Positions 1 to 7,472 are shown, counted from the stretch's first letter. The stretch: DNA of 9,134 bases from Bacteroidota bacterium (GCA_021789755.1 JAJYJD010000133.1:1-9134), one strand, 5' to 3'. Notes: generated by a model from the sequence alone, not told the origin. Made by a program: numbers and translations.

Positions 1-1059
1 CAGGGTCAGGAGCAAGTGATTCCCGTCGGTCCCGCCGCCTCACAAATAGCTATCAAGCAGCTCGGGACAAATGGCGGAGGATTCTTCAATGCCAACAGCG
101 CCCATCCATTTGAGAATCCGACCCCGGTAACGGATTTCCTGGAGATGTTGTCGATTCTCCTTATTGCCTCATCACTGGTTTATACGTATGGGAAAATGGT
201 CGGCTCGCCTAAACAGGCGTTTGTAATTTGGGCGGTTATGTTGGCGATGTTCACAGGGATGCTGGCTCTTTCGCTTTACTCAGAATATGAGTTTCACCCG
301 GCGTATGCGACTTCGACCTCGATGGAGGGGAAGGAGACGAGGTTCGGAGTCACGAACAGCATCCTTTGGGAGGTGTCTACCACGTTGACCTCCAACGGTT
401 CTGTCAATTCGATGCACGACAGCCTGACTCCGCTGTCCGGGATGGTCGCACTTGTTGACATGATGTACGGGGAGGTGGTTTTCGGCGGAGTCGGTTCGGG
501 TTTGTATGGGATGCTGCTATTCATCTTGCTGACGGTTTTCATCGCCGGCTTGATGGTGGGTAGGACTCCGGAATATCTGGGAAAGAAAATAGAGGCATAC
601 GAGGTGAAGATGTCGGTGATAGGCGTGCTTGCGCCGAGTGCCGCGATCCTGGTTCTCACCGCCATAGCTTCGGTAACGAAAGCGGGTCTGGCAGGACTCA
701 ACAACCAGGGACCGCATGGCCTCTCGGAAATCCTATACGCCTTCACTTCAGCGGGCGCCAACAACGGGAGCGCATTCGCCGGATTGACGACGAATACAGT
801 GTTCTATAACGTGACGCAGGGAATAGACATGATCATCGGGAGGTTTGTCCCGATTGCCGCAGTCCTTGCCGTCGCCGGAAGCCTCGGGCAGAAGAAGTCC
901 GTCCCGGCTTCCGCGGGAACATTTCCAACCGATTCAGCATTGTTCGGCTTCCTGCTGATAGGCGTCATACTGATCGTCGTCGCATTAACCTTCTTCCCGG
1001 TCATCACACTGGGCCCCATCGTGGAACACTTCCTGATGCTGATGGGCAAGACGTTTTGA
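1..1059 (+). CDS. kdpA: KdpA, potassium-binding/translocating subunit of the K+-transporting ATPase (3' part, 5' end outside window)
   Basis: KdpA is the channel-like inner-membrane subunit of the KdpFABC pump; it selects K+ and passes it through its intramembrane tunnel towards KdpB. The frame is open from base 1 and ends at TGA 1057-1059, giving 352 residues, roughly the last 63% of a family protein of about 557. The GTG at 16 is internal: the five codons before it already read as family sequence. Fragment residues 22-30 (GTNGGGFFN) followed by NSAHPFENP are the second selectivity-filter repeat. TSNGSVNSM (130-138) is the third, and SAGANNGSAFAGL (250-262) the fourth. GEVVFGGVGSGLYGM and GRTPEYLGKKIEAYE are further highly conserved KdpA stretches. 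Several hydrophobic helices are visible (about 48-63, 74-93, 165-186, 205-225, 280-296, 313-335). The first membrane segments and first filter are missing only because the window starts inside the gene. The stop lies 13 bp before kdpB, as expected in a kdpABC operon. Identification is very secure. Confidence 0.97.
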   Translation, partial: QGQEQVIPVGPAASQIAIKQLGTNGGGFFNANSAHPFENPTPVTDFLEMLSILLIASSLVYTYGKMVGSPKQAFVIWAVMLAMFTGMLALSLYSEYEFHPAYATSTSMEGKETRFGVTNSILWEVSTTLTSNGSVNSMHDSLTPLSGMVALVDMMYGEVVFGGVGSGLYGMLLFILLTVFIAGLMVGRTPEYLGKKIEAYEVKMSVIGVLAPSAAILVLTAIASVTKAGLAGLNNQGPHGLSEILYAFTSAGANNGSAFAGLTTNTVFYNVTQGIDMIIGRFVPIAAVLAVAGSLGQKKSVPASAGTFPTDSALFGFLLIGVILIVVALTFFPVITLGPIVEHFLMLMGKTF

Positions 1060-1060
1060 T

Positions 1061-1066
1061 GAGGAG
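1061..1066 (+). promoter_or_regulatory. Ribosome binding site of kdpB
   Basis: GAGGAG lies directly after the kdpA stop. Two tandem ATGs follow, at 1070 and 1073. Spacing is 3 nt to the first and 6 nt to the second, so the second ATG is the better placed start. Confidence 0.75.
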
Positions 1067-1072
1067 TATATG

Positions 1073-3178
1073 ATGAACGAATCGAAATCCAAATCGAAGC
1101 TTACCACTACTTTTGATAAAAAGATAATATTGCGGGCTGTCGTGGATTCACTCAGGAAGCTGAATCCCAAAACGCTCGTCAGGAATCCTGTAATGTTCGT
1201 CGTGGAAGTCGTTGCAGTGATCTCAACATATGTCGTCGTCCGTGAAATTGTAATCCGCCACGCATCGCTCTTCAATATTCAGATAACTTTTTGGCTGTGG
1301 ATCACGGTCCTGTTCGCAAACTTCGCGGAGGCAATTGCCGAGGGAAGAGGCAAGGCCCAGGCAGAGGCCCTAAAGAGGGCGAGGTCTGAAACTGTTGCAA
1401 GGAAAATGCAGGACGGGAAGGAAGTCAAGACTAACGCCAACGACCTCCGGAAGGACGATGTCGTCGTTTGTGAAGCAGGCGACGTCATCCCTGCGGACGG
1501 CCTCGTGATCGAAGGTATCGCCAGCGTCGACGAATCGGCAATAACGGGCGAATCCGCACCTGTCATCAGGGAAAGTGGTGAGGAAAGGAATGCGGTGACT
1601 GGCGGGACTAAAGTTCTTAGCGACCGGATACTTATCCGCATCACTGCCGAGCCGGGCGGGACTTTCCTCGACCGGATAATCTCTCTCGTGGAAGGGGCAA
1701 AGCGTCTGAAGACGCCGAACGAGATCGCGTTGACAATACTTCTATCGGCACTTACGATTGTTTTCCTCCTTGCAGTTGCGACTTTCCCGTCATTCATGCA
1801 GTACAGCGCGAACGCTTCAGGCGTCTCCGTGAGCCAGTACATGACTCTGCCTATACTCGCGTCATTGCTCGTCTGCTTGATACCGACGACCATCGGCGGG
1901 CTCCTGAGCGCGATCGGGATCAGCGGAATGGATCGTCTCATCAGGAAAAATGTCATTGCGACCAGCGGCCGTGCTGCCGAAGCTGCGGGCGACGTCGACG
2001 TGCTCCTTCTGGACAAGACAGGGACGATAACACTCGGCAACAGGATGGCGACCGATTTTTTGCCTGCGCCCGGTGTGACGGTTCAACGATTGGCAGATGC
2101 AGCCCAACTTTCGTCGCTTGCGGACGAGACCCCCGAAGGAAGGTCGATTGTCGTCCTCGCGAAAGAGAAATATGGTTTGAGGGCGAAGGAAATCCGGGAC
2201 GCCGGCGCGACGTTCATCCCCTTTTCCGCTCAGACGAAAATGAGCGGAGTGGAAATTCCCGCGACGGATGGTATTGGGCCTCGCTCGATCCGCAAGGGTT
2301 CCGGCGAGGCGATCAAGAAATATGTCGCTGAGCTCAGGAATGCCTTTCCACAATCGGTTCAGAGAACTCTGGATGAGATCGCCCGCCAGGGATCGACCCC
2401 GTTGGTTGTTGTCGAGAACGAAGAGGTTCTCGGAATTGTGCAGCTCAAAGATATAGTAAAAGGCGGAATCAAAGAGAGGTTTGCCCAGCTTCGTAAGATG
2501 GGGATCAAAACCGTAATGATTACGGGCGATAACGCATTGACCGCGGCTGCGATCGCGGCTGAGGCGGGAGTTGATGATTTCATAGCCGAGGCGAAGCCCG
2601 AAGACAAACTAGGCCGGATCCGCGCCGAACAATCGGAAGGTCACCTTGTAGGTATGATTGGCGACGGGACAAACGATGCCCCCGCGCTTGCGCAAGCCGA
2701 TGTCGGGATCGCGATGAACAGCGGGACTCAGGCCGCGAGGGAAGCCGGCAACATGGTTGACCTCGACAGTAACCCGACCAAGCTTATCGAAGTGGTCGAG
2801 ACTGGGAAGAAGCTACTCATGACGCGCGGCGCGCTGACAACATTCAGCATCGCCAATGACGTGTCGAAATATTTTGCGATCATCCCCGCGATGACCGCCA
2901 CCCTCTACGCGTTCGGGAAACCGTACGGCCCGCTCGCGGCGCTCAACATAATGAGCCTCGGCTCACCGCAGAGCGCTATTCTCAGCGCGGTAATGTTCAA
3001 CGCGATTATCATAATCCTCCTCGTCCCGCTGGCCCTCAGAGGAGTGAAGTACAGACCCGTCGGTGCGAGTGCGGTGCTCAGGAGGAACTTATGGATTTAC
3101 GGCGTCGGCGGGTTGATAGCGCCGTTCATCGGAATAAAACTGATCGACATTCTCGTAAACGCGCTGAAGCTTGTATAA
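1073..3178 (+). CDS. kdpB: KdpB, ATP-hydrolysing P-type ATPase subunit of the K+ pump
   Basis: KdpB is the P-type ATPase (type IA) that hydrolyses ATP to drive K+ import with KdpA and KdpC in the inner membrane. The protein is 701 residues from ATG 1073 (702 from ATG 1070); the E. coli protein is about 682. In order (from 1073): N-terminal helices about 38-60 and 70-88; actuator-domain motif TGES at 158-161; M3 and M4 with IPTTIGGLL near 270-278; phosphorylation motif DKTGT with the aspartate at 314; nucleotide domain with FIPFSAQTKMSG and KGSGEAI at 408-414; MITGDN 482-487; hinge motif GDGTNDAPAL 530-539; and M5 SIANDVSKYFAIIPA with the Asp (596) and Lys (599) that in family members couple to ion transport. 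All catalytic residues seen are intact. The serine of TGES, an inhibitory phosphorylation site in E. coli (Ser162), is kept. The gene sits 13 bp after kdpA and 10 bp before kdpC. Only the choice between the two ATGs is uncertain. Confidence 0.98.
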   Translation: MNESKSKSKLTTTFDKKIILRAVVDSLRKLNPKTLVRNPVMFVVEVVAVISTYVVVREIVIRHASLFNIQITFWLWITVLFANFAEAIAEGRGKAQAEALKRARSETVARKMQDGKEVKTNANDLRKDDVVVCEAGDVIPADGLVIEGIASVDESAITGESAPVIRESGEERNAVTGGTKVLSDRILIRITAEPGGTFLDRIISLVEGAKRLKTPNEIALTILLSALTIVFLLAVATFPSFMQYSANASGVSVSQYMTLPILASLLVCLIPTTIGGLLSAIGISGMDRLIRKNVIATSGRAAEAAGDVDVLLLDKTGTITLGNRMATDFLPAPGVTVQRLADAAQLSSLADETPEGRSIVVLAKEKYGLRAKEIRDAGATFIPFSAQTKMSGVEIPATDGIGPRSIRKGSGEAIKKYVAELRNAFPQSVQRTLDEIARQGSTPLVVVENEEVLGIVQLKDIVKGGIKERFAQLRKMGIKTVMITGDNALTAAAIAAEAGVDDFIAEAKPEDKLGRIRAEQSEGHLVGMIGDGTNDAPALAQADVGIAMNSGTQAAREAGNMVDLDSNPTKLIEVVETGKKLLMTRGALTTFSIANDVSKYFAIIPAMTATLYAFGKPYGPLAALNIMSLGSPQSAILSAVMFNAIIIILLVPLALRGVKYRPVGASAVLRRNLWIYGVGGLIAPFIGIKLIDILVNALKLV

Positions 3179-3185
3179 GGAAGGA
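3177..3185 (+). promoter_or_regulatory. Ribosome binding site of kdpC
   Basis: Two overlapping AAGGA copies (3177-3181 and 3181-3185) overlap the kdpB stop. The first is 7 nt from ATG 3189. This selects ATG 3189 over the in-frame TTG at 3171, which lies inside kdpB. Confidence 0.7.
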
Positions 3186-3188
3186 AAC

Positions 3189-3776
3189 ATGAAAAAGCAT
3201 TTGATTGATTCGATAAAGATGCTGGCCGTCATGACGGTTGTCACCGGTGTGTTGTACCCGCTCTTCATGACGTTGGTGGCAAACATCGTTTTTCCGAACC
3301 AGGCGACAGGGAGCCTGATTAAGATTGACGGCAGGGTTGTCGGGTCGAAGCTCATCGGACAGAAATTTTCGAGCGACAAATACTTCTGGCCGCGGCCGTC
3401 TGCCACCGGTTATAATCCGCTCCCATCGGGAGGAAGTAACTACGGCCCGACAAGCGACACGCTGAAACACCTTGTTGAGATAAGGAAAGCCGACTTCATC
3501 CGCTTGAACGACTTGCCCGCAAATACGCAGGTACCGAGTGATATGCTGTATGCTTCAGGCAGCGGTCTTGATCCTGATATCAGCCCGGAGGCCGCGGAGC
3601 TCCAGATAGACAGAGTCGCGCGCGCGCGAGGTTTTCACGCAGGGGAAACGAAAGTGTTGAGAGAACTTGTAAAGGCTCGCATCGAGACGCCACAGCTCGG
3701 ATTCCTTGGAGAACCGAGGGTGAACGTTTTGCTGCTGAATATCGCGCTTGACAGCATGGATGTAAATCGCGAGTAA
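3189..3776 (+). CDS. kdpC: KdpC, accessory subunit of the K+-transporting ATPase
   Basis: KdpC is a single-span inner-membrane protein with a periplasmic domain. It stabilises the KdpFABC complex and is thought to support high-affinity transport. The product is 195 residues, close to the E. coli 190. An N-terminal membrane helix (about residues 8-34, with TGVLYPLFMT) is followed by the family signature: FPNQATGSLI (35-44), GSKLIGQKFSSDKYFWPRPSA (52-72), NPLPSGGSNYGP (76-87), ASGSGLDPDISPEAAELQI (122-140) and the C-terminal motif LGEPRVNVLLLNIALD (173-188). The start is set by the AAGGA ribosome binding site and by agreement with the family N-terminus; starting at TTG 3171 would add six unsupported residues. 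It follows kdpB by 10 bp. A (CG)6 run (3617-3628) encodes part of the conserved RVARAR segment without breaking the frame. Nothing is missing. Confidence 0.96.
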   Translation: MKKHLIDSIKMLAVMTVVTGVLYPLFMTLVANIVFPNQATGSLIKIDGRVVGSKLIGQKFSSDKYFWPRPSATGYNPLPSGGSNYGPTSDTLKHLVEIRKADFIRLNDLPANTQVPSDMLYASGSGLDPDISPEAAELQIDRVARARGFHAGETKVLRELVKARIETPQLGFLGEPRVNVLLLNIALDSMDVNRE

Positions 3777-3795
3777 TCTCTTTAAATTACAGCAG

Positions 3796-6483
3796 ATGTC
3801 AGATACAGATTATTCCCGTCCCGACCCCGACGCTCTTCTTCGGATGATAAAAAAGGAGACTGAGAGGAGCGAAAAGGGCAAGCTGAAGATTTTTTTCGGT
3901 ATGTGTGCCGGGGTTGGCAAGACCTACGCCATGCTTAGCGAGGCGAGGGATGCCGTCGCGAAGGGGACCGACCTCGTTGTCGGGTATATCGAAACGCATA
4001 AACGGATGGAGACTGCCGAACTTGTTCTCGGGCTGGAAGTGGTCCCGCGCAGGAAGATAGAATACCGGGGGACCGCGCTCGAAGAGATGGATATCGATGC
4101 GGTGCTTGCCCGGAAACCGAAAGTGGTGCTGGTCGACGAACTCGCACACACGAACGCGCCCGGAAGCCGGCACGCGCGACGCTACCAGGATGTCCTGGAG
4201 ATACTGGATAATGGGATCGATGTTTACACCACCCTTAACGTCCAACATCTCGAGAGCAGGGCGGATTCCGTTGCACAAATAACCGGCAGTATCGTGAGGG
4301 AAACCGTTCCTGATTCGATCTTCGATGCCGCAGACGAGATCAAGGTGATCGACATTTCGCCTGATGAATTGCTGAAGCGGCTCCAGGAAGGGAAAGTGTA
4401 CACAGCCGAGCGTTCACGTCAGGCAGTAGAGAACTTCTTCAGGAAAGGAAATCTCTCGGCCCTCAGGGAAATGTCGCTGCGCATGACCGCCGAGCGTGTG
4501 GACATTCAGATCCGCGAATACAGACAGGGGCAGCGTATATCCGGTTCGTGGCGTTCCGGACAGCGTCTCATAGCCGCGATAAGCCCGAGCCCGCATTCCG
4601 TCTCCGTCATTCGATGGGCCAGGAGAGTCTCTCATACGATGGATGCTTCCTGGGTCGTTGTCTATGTCGAGAAGGCCGACAAGTTGACCGAGGAGCAGAA
4701 GGAACAGCTCGCGAAAAACATAAAGCTTGCGCGTGAACTCGGTGCGGAGGTAGTGACGACTTCAGGCGTCGACATAGCCGACAGCCTGATAAGAGTCGCA
4801 CGCGAGCAGAACGCAAGTCAGATTCTGGTCGGCAAGCCGGACCGGTTCGTCTTCTCGCGTGCGGCACGCCTCATCGACGACCTGATGCGGCGGAGCACCG
4901 ATCTCGATATTTACATAGTCGGACAGGAAGACGGCCAATCGAAGAGAAGGATCTCGGGCATCCTGCCCAGGCCGCAATCGAGCTTGCTGCAATACCTGGG
5001 TGCAGCTGTTCTTGTGTTGATCGCCGCGATGGTTTGCTACCCGTTTCAGGATTTCATCGGCTACAGGACGGTCTCCTTCATACTGCTCCTTGTGGTGTCG
5101 CTCCTTCCGCTCAAGATGGGACCTGGTCCGACGGTATTGGCTGCCGGGGTGGGGGCGCTGTCGTGGGATTTCCTCTTCATACCGCCTCGCTTCACGTTCT
5201 CCATCAGCAATCTCGAAGACAGCCTTCTCGCGGCGATGTTCTTCATGGTTGCGACGGTGACCGGAGTGCTTTCGGCGCGCGTCAGGAAAAGGGAGCGCAT
5301 TATCAGGCAGCGTGAAGCGAGGACGTCTGCACTTTTTGCGCTCACGAAGGATCTTTCATCGGCGCATTCGCAGGAAGAAGTTATTCGGACCGCCGTATCG
5401 AATATCAAGAAATATTTCAGTGCGGATGTGGCCGTCATCCTTGGAGATGCCGAAGGAGAGATGGCACCGGCGGCCCATACAGCCAGCTCTTTCCAGCCTG
5501 ATTCAAAAGAATTCAGTGTGGCCGCATGGACTTATTGGAACGAGAAAAAGGCGGGGAAGAACACGGACACTCTCCCTTCGGCAAAGGCGACCTATTTCCC
5601 AATGTCGGGTCCGCGCTACCCGCTCGGCGTGATCGGAGTGAAATTCGGCGACGAAGCCGAGTTGTCGTTCGATCAGGAAACGCTCCTCGAAAATTTCATC
5701 TCGCAGATAACTTCCGCTATCGAGCGTGAACTCCTCAACGAAGTAAACAGACGGTCCATCGTTGTCGCCGAGTCTGAACGCCTCTACAAAACACTCTTCA
5801 ACTCGATTTCGCACGAGTTCAGGACGCCCATCGCTACGATAATGGGAGTCTCTGAGAATCTTCTTGGACAGAGAGACACCGGCAGCTCGGGGTCGAGAGA
5901 GGAAAACCTCAGGGAGATTCACGTTGCCGCCGAACGCCTGAATCGCCTGGTGGCAAACCTTCTCGATATGACAAGACTTGAGTCCGGAATGATCCAACCC
6001 CGGCTTGATTGGTGCGACTCGCGGGACGTGGTTAATCATGCATTGAAGAACCTTGAAAGAGAGCTCGAAGGACATAATGTCTCGGTCGACATTGCGGAGT
6101 CCGTCCCATTGATGAAACTCGACTTCGGACTTATTGAGCAGGCACTCACCAACCTGATCCACAACGCGGGACTCCATACGCCGTTAGGAACCGACATCAT
6201 GATTAAGGTTTTTCTTGAAGACCCCGAAACTTGCGTAATATCTATTGCCGATAAGGGCCCGGGCTTGCCAAACGAAGATATGGACAGGATTTTCGAGAAG
6301 TTCTACCGTGCTCACAATGGAAAAACCGGCGGCACAGGGCTCGGACTCACGATCGCAAAGGGATTTATCGAAGCCCATCACGGCGAGGTTTCGGCCCGGA
6401 ACCGCACCGAAGGTGGTGCCGAGTTCATTGTGAAGCTGCCGATTTCCGAGCACGTTGTGGGGCAAAACAAGGAGACAACCTGA
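3796..6483 (+). CDS. kdpD: KdpD, osmosensitive K+ channel sensor histidine kinase
   Basis: KdpD is the inner-membrane sensor kinase that senses low K+ and controls KdpE by phosphorylation and dephosphorylation. The product is 895 residues, essentially the E. coli length (894). Domains in order: N-terminal KdpD domain (about 25-235) with Walker A-like GMCAGVGKT (35-43) and Walker B-like VVLVDELAHTN (110-120); universal-stress-protein-like domain (about 255-375); four closely spaced membrane helices (DUF4118 region, about 400-494); an arginine-rich cytoplasmic stretch SARVRKRERIIRQREAR (493-509); a GAF-like region (about 510-645); a HisKA domain with SISHEFRTPI and phospho-acceptor His673; and an ATPase domain with N box NLIHNAG (786-792), DKGPGLP (819-825) and GGTGLGL (845-851). 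All catalytic motifs are intact, so kinase activity is expected. The start ATG 3796 lies 19 bp after kdpC and matches the family N-terminus, but no convincing Shine-Dalgarno precedes it. The stop overlaps the start of kdpE. This is the full-length form, not a truncated one. Confidence 0.97.
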   Translation: MSDTDYSRPDPDALLRMIKKETERSEKGKLKIFFGMCAGVGKTYAMLSEARDAVAKGTDLVVGYIETHKRMETAELVLGLEVVPRRKIEYRGTALEEMDIDAVLARKPKVVLVDELAHTNAPGSRHARRYQDVLEILDNGIDVYTTLNVQHLESRADSVAQITGSIVRETVPDSIFDAADEIKVIDISPDELLKRLQEGKVYTAERSRQAVENFFRKGNLSALREMSLRMTAERVDIQIREYRQGQRISGSWRSGQRLIAAISPSPHSVSVIRWARRVSHTMDASWVVVYVEKADKLTEEQKEQLAKNIKLARELGAEVVTTSGVDIADSLIRVAREQNASQILVGKPDRFVFSRAARLIDDLMRRSTDLDIYIVGQEDGQSKRRISGILPRPQSSLLQYLGAAVLVLIAAMVCYPFQDFIGYRTVSFILLLVVSLLPLKMGPGPTVLAAGVGALSWDFLFIPPRFTFSISNLEDSLLAAMFFMVATVTGVLSARVRKRERIIRQREARTSALFALTKDLSSAHSQEEVIRTAVSNIKKYFSADVAVILGDAEGEMAPAAHTASSFQPDSKEFSVAAWTYWNEKKAGKNTDTLPSAKATYFPMSGPRYPLGVIGVKFGDEAELSFDQETLLENFISQITSAIERELLNEVNRRSIVVAESERLYKTLFNSISHEFRTPIATIMGVSENLLGQRDTGSSGSREENLREIHVAAERLNRLVANLLDMTRLESGMIQPRLDWCDSRDVVNHALKNLERELEGHNVSVDIAESVPLMKLDFGLIEQALTNLIHNAGLHTPLGTDIMIKVFLEDPETCVISIADKGPGLPNEDMDRIFEKFYRAHNGKTGGTGLGLTIAKGFIEAHHGEVSARNRTEGGAEFIVKLPISEHVVGQNKETT
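6469..6474 (+). promoter_or_regulatory. Ribosome binding site supporting a CTG start for kdpE
   Basis: AAGGAG lies inside the last codons of kdpD, 5 nt upstream of CTG 6480. No ATG, GTG or TTG in the kdpE frame sits at a usable distance from it, so this site decides the start. Confidence 0.7.
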
Positions 6484-7178
6484 GCGAAAAACCCGTTATA
6501 CTGGTCATCGACGACGAGGCGCAGATCCGGCGACTACTGGAGCTCACTCTCCAGTCGAACGGATTTACCGTGCGTTCGCTTGGCACAGGCAAAGAAGGAG
6601 TCGCCAAAGCCGCATCAGAGCGCCCGGAATTGATAATTCTCGATCTCGGGCTGCCCGACCTCGATGGGGTTGAGGTGTTGAAGAAAATCCGGGAGTGGTC
6701 GGAAGTACCGGTTTTGGTGCTGACTGTGCGTAGCTCGGAAAAAGATATTATTTCCTGTCTGGACGCGGGTGCGGACGATTATCTGACAAAGCCGTTTCGC
6801 ACAGGAGAACTTCTCGCGCGGGTCCGCAACGCTCTCAGGCATCGTCCGTCCGTTCAGGAAGCGCCGGTATTCACGGTTGGCGACCTGCAGATCGATCTCT
6901 CCGCAAGAACGGTGAAAAAGGGGAAAGAGAACATAAAACTCACGGCGACGGAATATGCTCTCCTTGCGTTGCTGGTGAGAAACGCCGGAAGAGTGCTGAC
7001 TCACAATTATATTCTGGAGCAAGTTTGGGGTCCGACTTTCTCGGAGGAATCTCAATACACACGTGTGTATGTCGGGCAACTGAGAAAGAAAATCGAGGAC
7101 GATCCCGCCAATCCGAAACTCATCGTGACAGAGGCGGGAATAGGATACAGACTGAACACGGAACCGGACAGCGGCTGA
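6480..7178 (+). CDS. kdpE: KdpE, OmpR/PhoB-family response regulator of the kdp operon (CTG start)
   Basis: KdpE is the cytoplasmic transcription factor phosphorylated by KdpD; it activates kdp transcription at low K+. From CTG 6480 the product is 232 residues (E. coli 225). Receiver domain (about 4-120): ILVIDDE with acidic pair D11/D12, phospho-acceptor D55 in LIILDLGLPDLDG, T82 in VLVLTVRS, and K104 in DDYLTKPF. The winged-helix DNA-binding domain (about 128-227) has LTATEYALLALLVRNAGRVL, the ILEQVWG segment, TRVYVGQLRKKIEDDP and the terminal EAGIGYRL. The CTG overlaps the kdpD stop as CTGA, the same geometry as the common ATGA overlap, and an AAGGAG lies 5 nt upstream. The next standard start in frame, GTG 6570, would remove 30 residues including the first beta strand and D11/D12, leaving a receiver that should not work. 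The frame stays open upstream into kdpD, but without ATG/GTG/TTG near the ribosome binding site. Function is very secure; the CTG start is a strong inference. Confidence 0.93.
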   Translation: MSEKPVILVIDDEAQIRRLLELTLQSNGFTVRSLGTGKEGVAKAASERPELIILDLGLPDLDGVEVLKKIREWSEVPVLVLTVRSSEKDIISCLDAGADDYLTKPFRTGELLARVRNALRHRPSVQEAPVFTVGDLQIDLSARTVKKGKENIKLTATEYALLALLVRNAGRVLTHNYILEQVWGPTFSEESQYTRVYVGQLRKKIEDDPANPKLIVTEAGIGYRLNTEPDSG

Positions 7179-7215
7179 AACATATTTTGCAATATTAGTT
7201 TTGTCGCGGGGAATT

Positions 7216-7223
7216 TATATTTG
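7216..7223 (+). promoter_or_regulatory. Possible Bacteroidota-type -7 promoter element
   Basis: TATATTTG matches the TAnnTTTG -7 consensus known from Bacteroidota. No TTTG lies at the expected 19-21 bp upstream: the nearest copies end 12 and 26 bp before it. It could drive the downstream gene with a leader of about 250 nt. In an AT-rich stretch a chance match is quite possible. Confidence 0.18.
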
Positions 7224-7309
7224 ATCTGATCTCTCCATCAGGTTTCGGTTGTGCCGTGTGTGCAAGTCGAAAGGGTGAAGAACAATTACACAGCGTGCTA
7301 CAAAGGATC

Positions 7310-7417
7310 CCCTGTGGGACTCTGCGCTCCTCGGTGAAACTCTGTGAAACGTTTTAACCCTGGGAGAAAGAATACTTCACGGTGCTCCACGGGGAAACGA
7401 CAGAGAAGCGCTGAGAG
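7310..7417. repeat. Degenerate decamer-based inverted repeat (intergenic palindromic element)
   Basis: The left arm (7310-7349) is four consecutive decamers in exact 10-bp register: CCCTGTGGGA, CTCTGCGCTC, CTCGGTGAAA, CTCTGTGAAA. The right arm (7375-7417), read on the minus strand from outside in, gives CTCTCAGCGCTT, CTCTGTCGTTT, CCCCGTGGAG, CACCGTGAAG. Both arms point inward across a 25-bp centre (7350-7374), with a shared consensus near CYCTGTGRAA. Each arm has a GCGCT-containing unit in its outer half. The arrangement resembles a decayed, non-coding palindromic repeat. Similar GTG-rich decamer strings are, from memory, seen between genes in various bacteria, but I cannot name a family for this one. 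Confidence 0.55.
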
Positions 7418-7434
7418 GCAAAGCCTTTTGCTTC
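7415..7434 (+). terminator. Hairpin, possible weak terminator
   Basis: GAGGCAAA and TTTGCTTC pair over 8 bp (one G-T) around the 4-nt loop GCCT. It is followed by AGTTAATTTGAATT, which is AT-rich but not a true T-run. It lies about 240 bp after kdpE and about 45 bp before the next start, so it could end read-through from kdp or simply be the edge of the inverted repeat. Terminator function is weakly supported. Confidence 0.3.
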
Positions 7435-7468
7435 AGTTAATTTGAATTATCGGTTCAGAGCATGATAC

Positions 7469-7472
7469 GGAG
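7469..7472 (+). promoter_or_regulatory. Ribosome binding site before the TTG start of the DUF5686-type gene
   Basis: GGAG (within CGGAGAAAG) lies 5 nt before TTG 7478 and 8 nt before TTG 7481. The nearest ATG, at 7462, is in another frame and ends after eight codons, so the ribosome binding site supports a TTG start. Confidence 0.55.

Noticed and set aside
1279..2040. Long minus-strand open frame (253 codons) opposite kdpB
   Set aside because: It lies entirely opposite a strongly conserved kdpB region, and its serine/arginine-rich translation looks like no family. It is a by-product of the codon pattern of the real gene.
3171..3188. In-frame TTG 3171 as the start of kdpC
   Set aside because: It lies inside kdpB ahead of the AAGGA site and adds residues not seen in the family; ATG 3189 has correct spacing.
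5503..6177. Minus-strand open frame of 224 codons opposite kdpD
   Set aside because: It is antisense to the conserved histidine-kinase core with all motifs intact on the + strand; no independent support such as a ribosome binding site or family resemblance.
6460..6485. KdpD-KdpE fusion by -1 frameshifting at the junction
   Set aside because: The kdpE frame is open upstream, but there is no canonical slippery heptamer (the A-rich stretch reads AAAACAAGG), and the AAGGAG plus CTGA overlap explains separate initiation better.
6570..7178. GTG 6570 as the start of kdpE
   Set aside because: It would remove the first beta strand and the acidic pair of the receiver domain, and no ribosome binding site precedes it.
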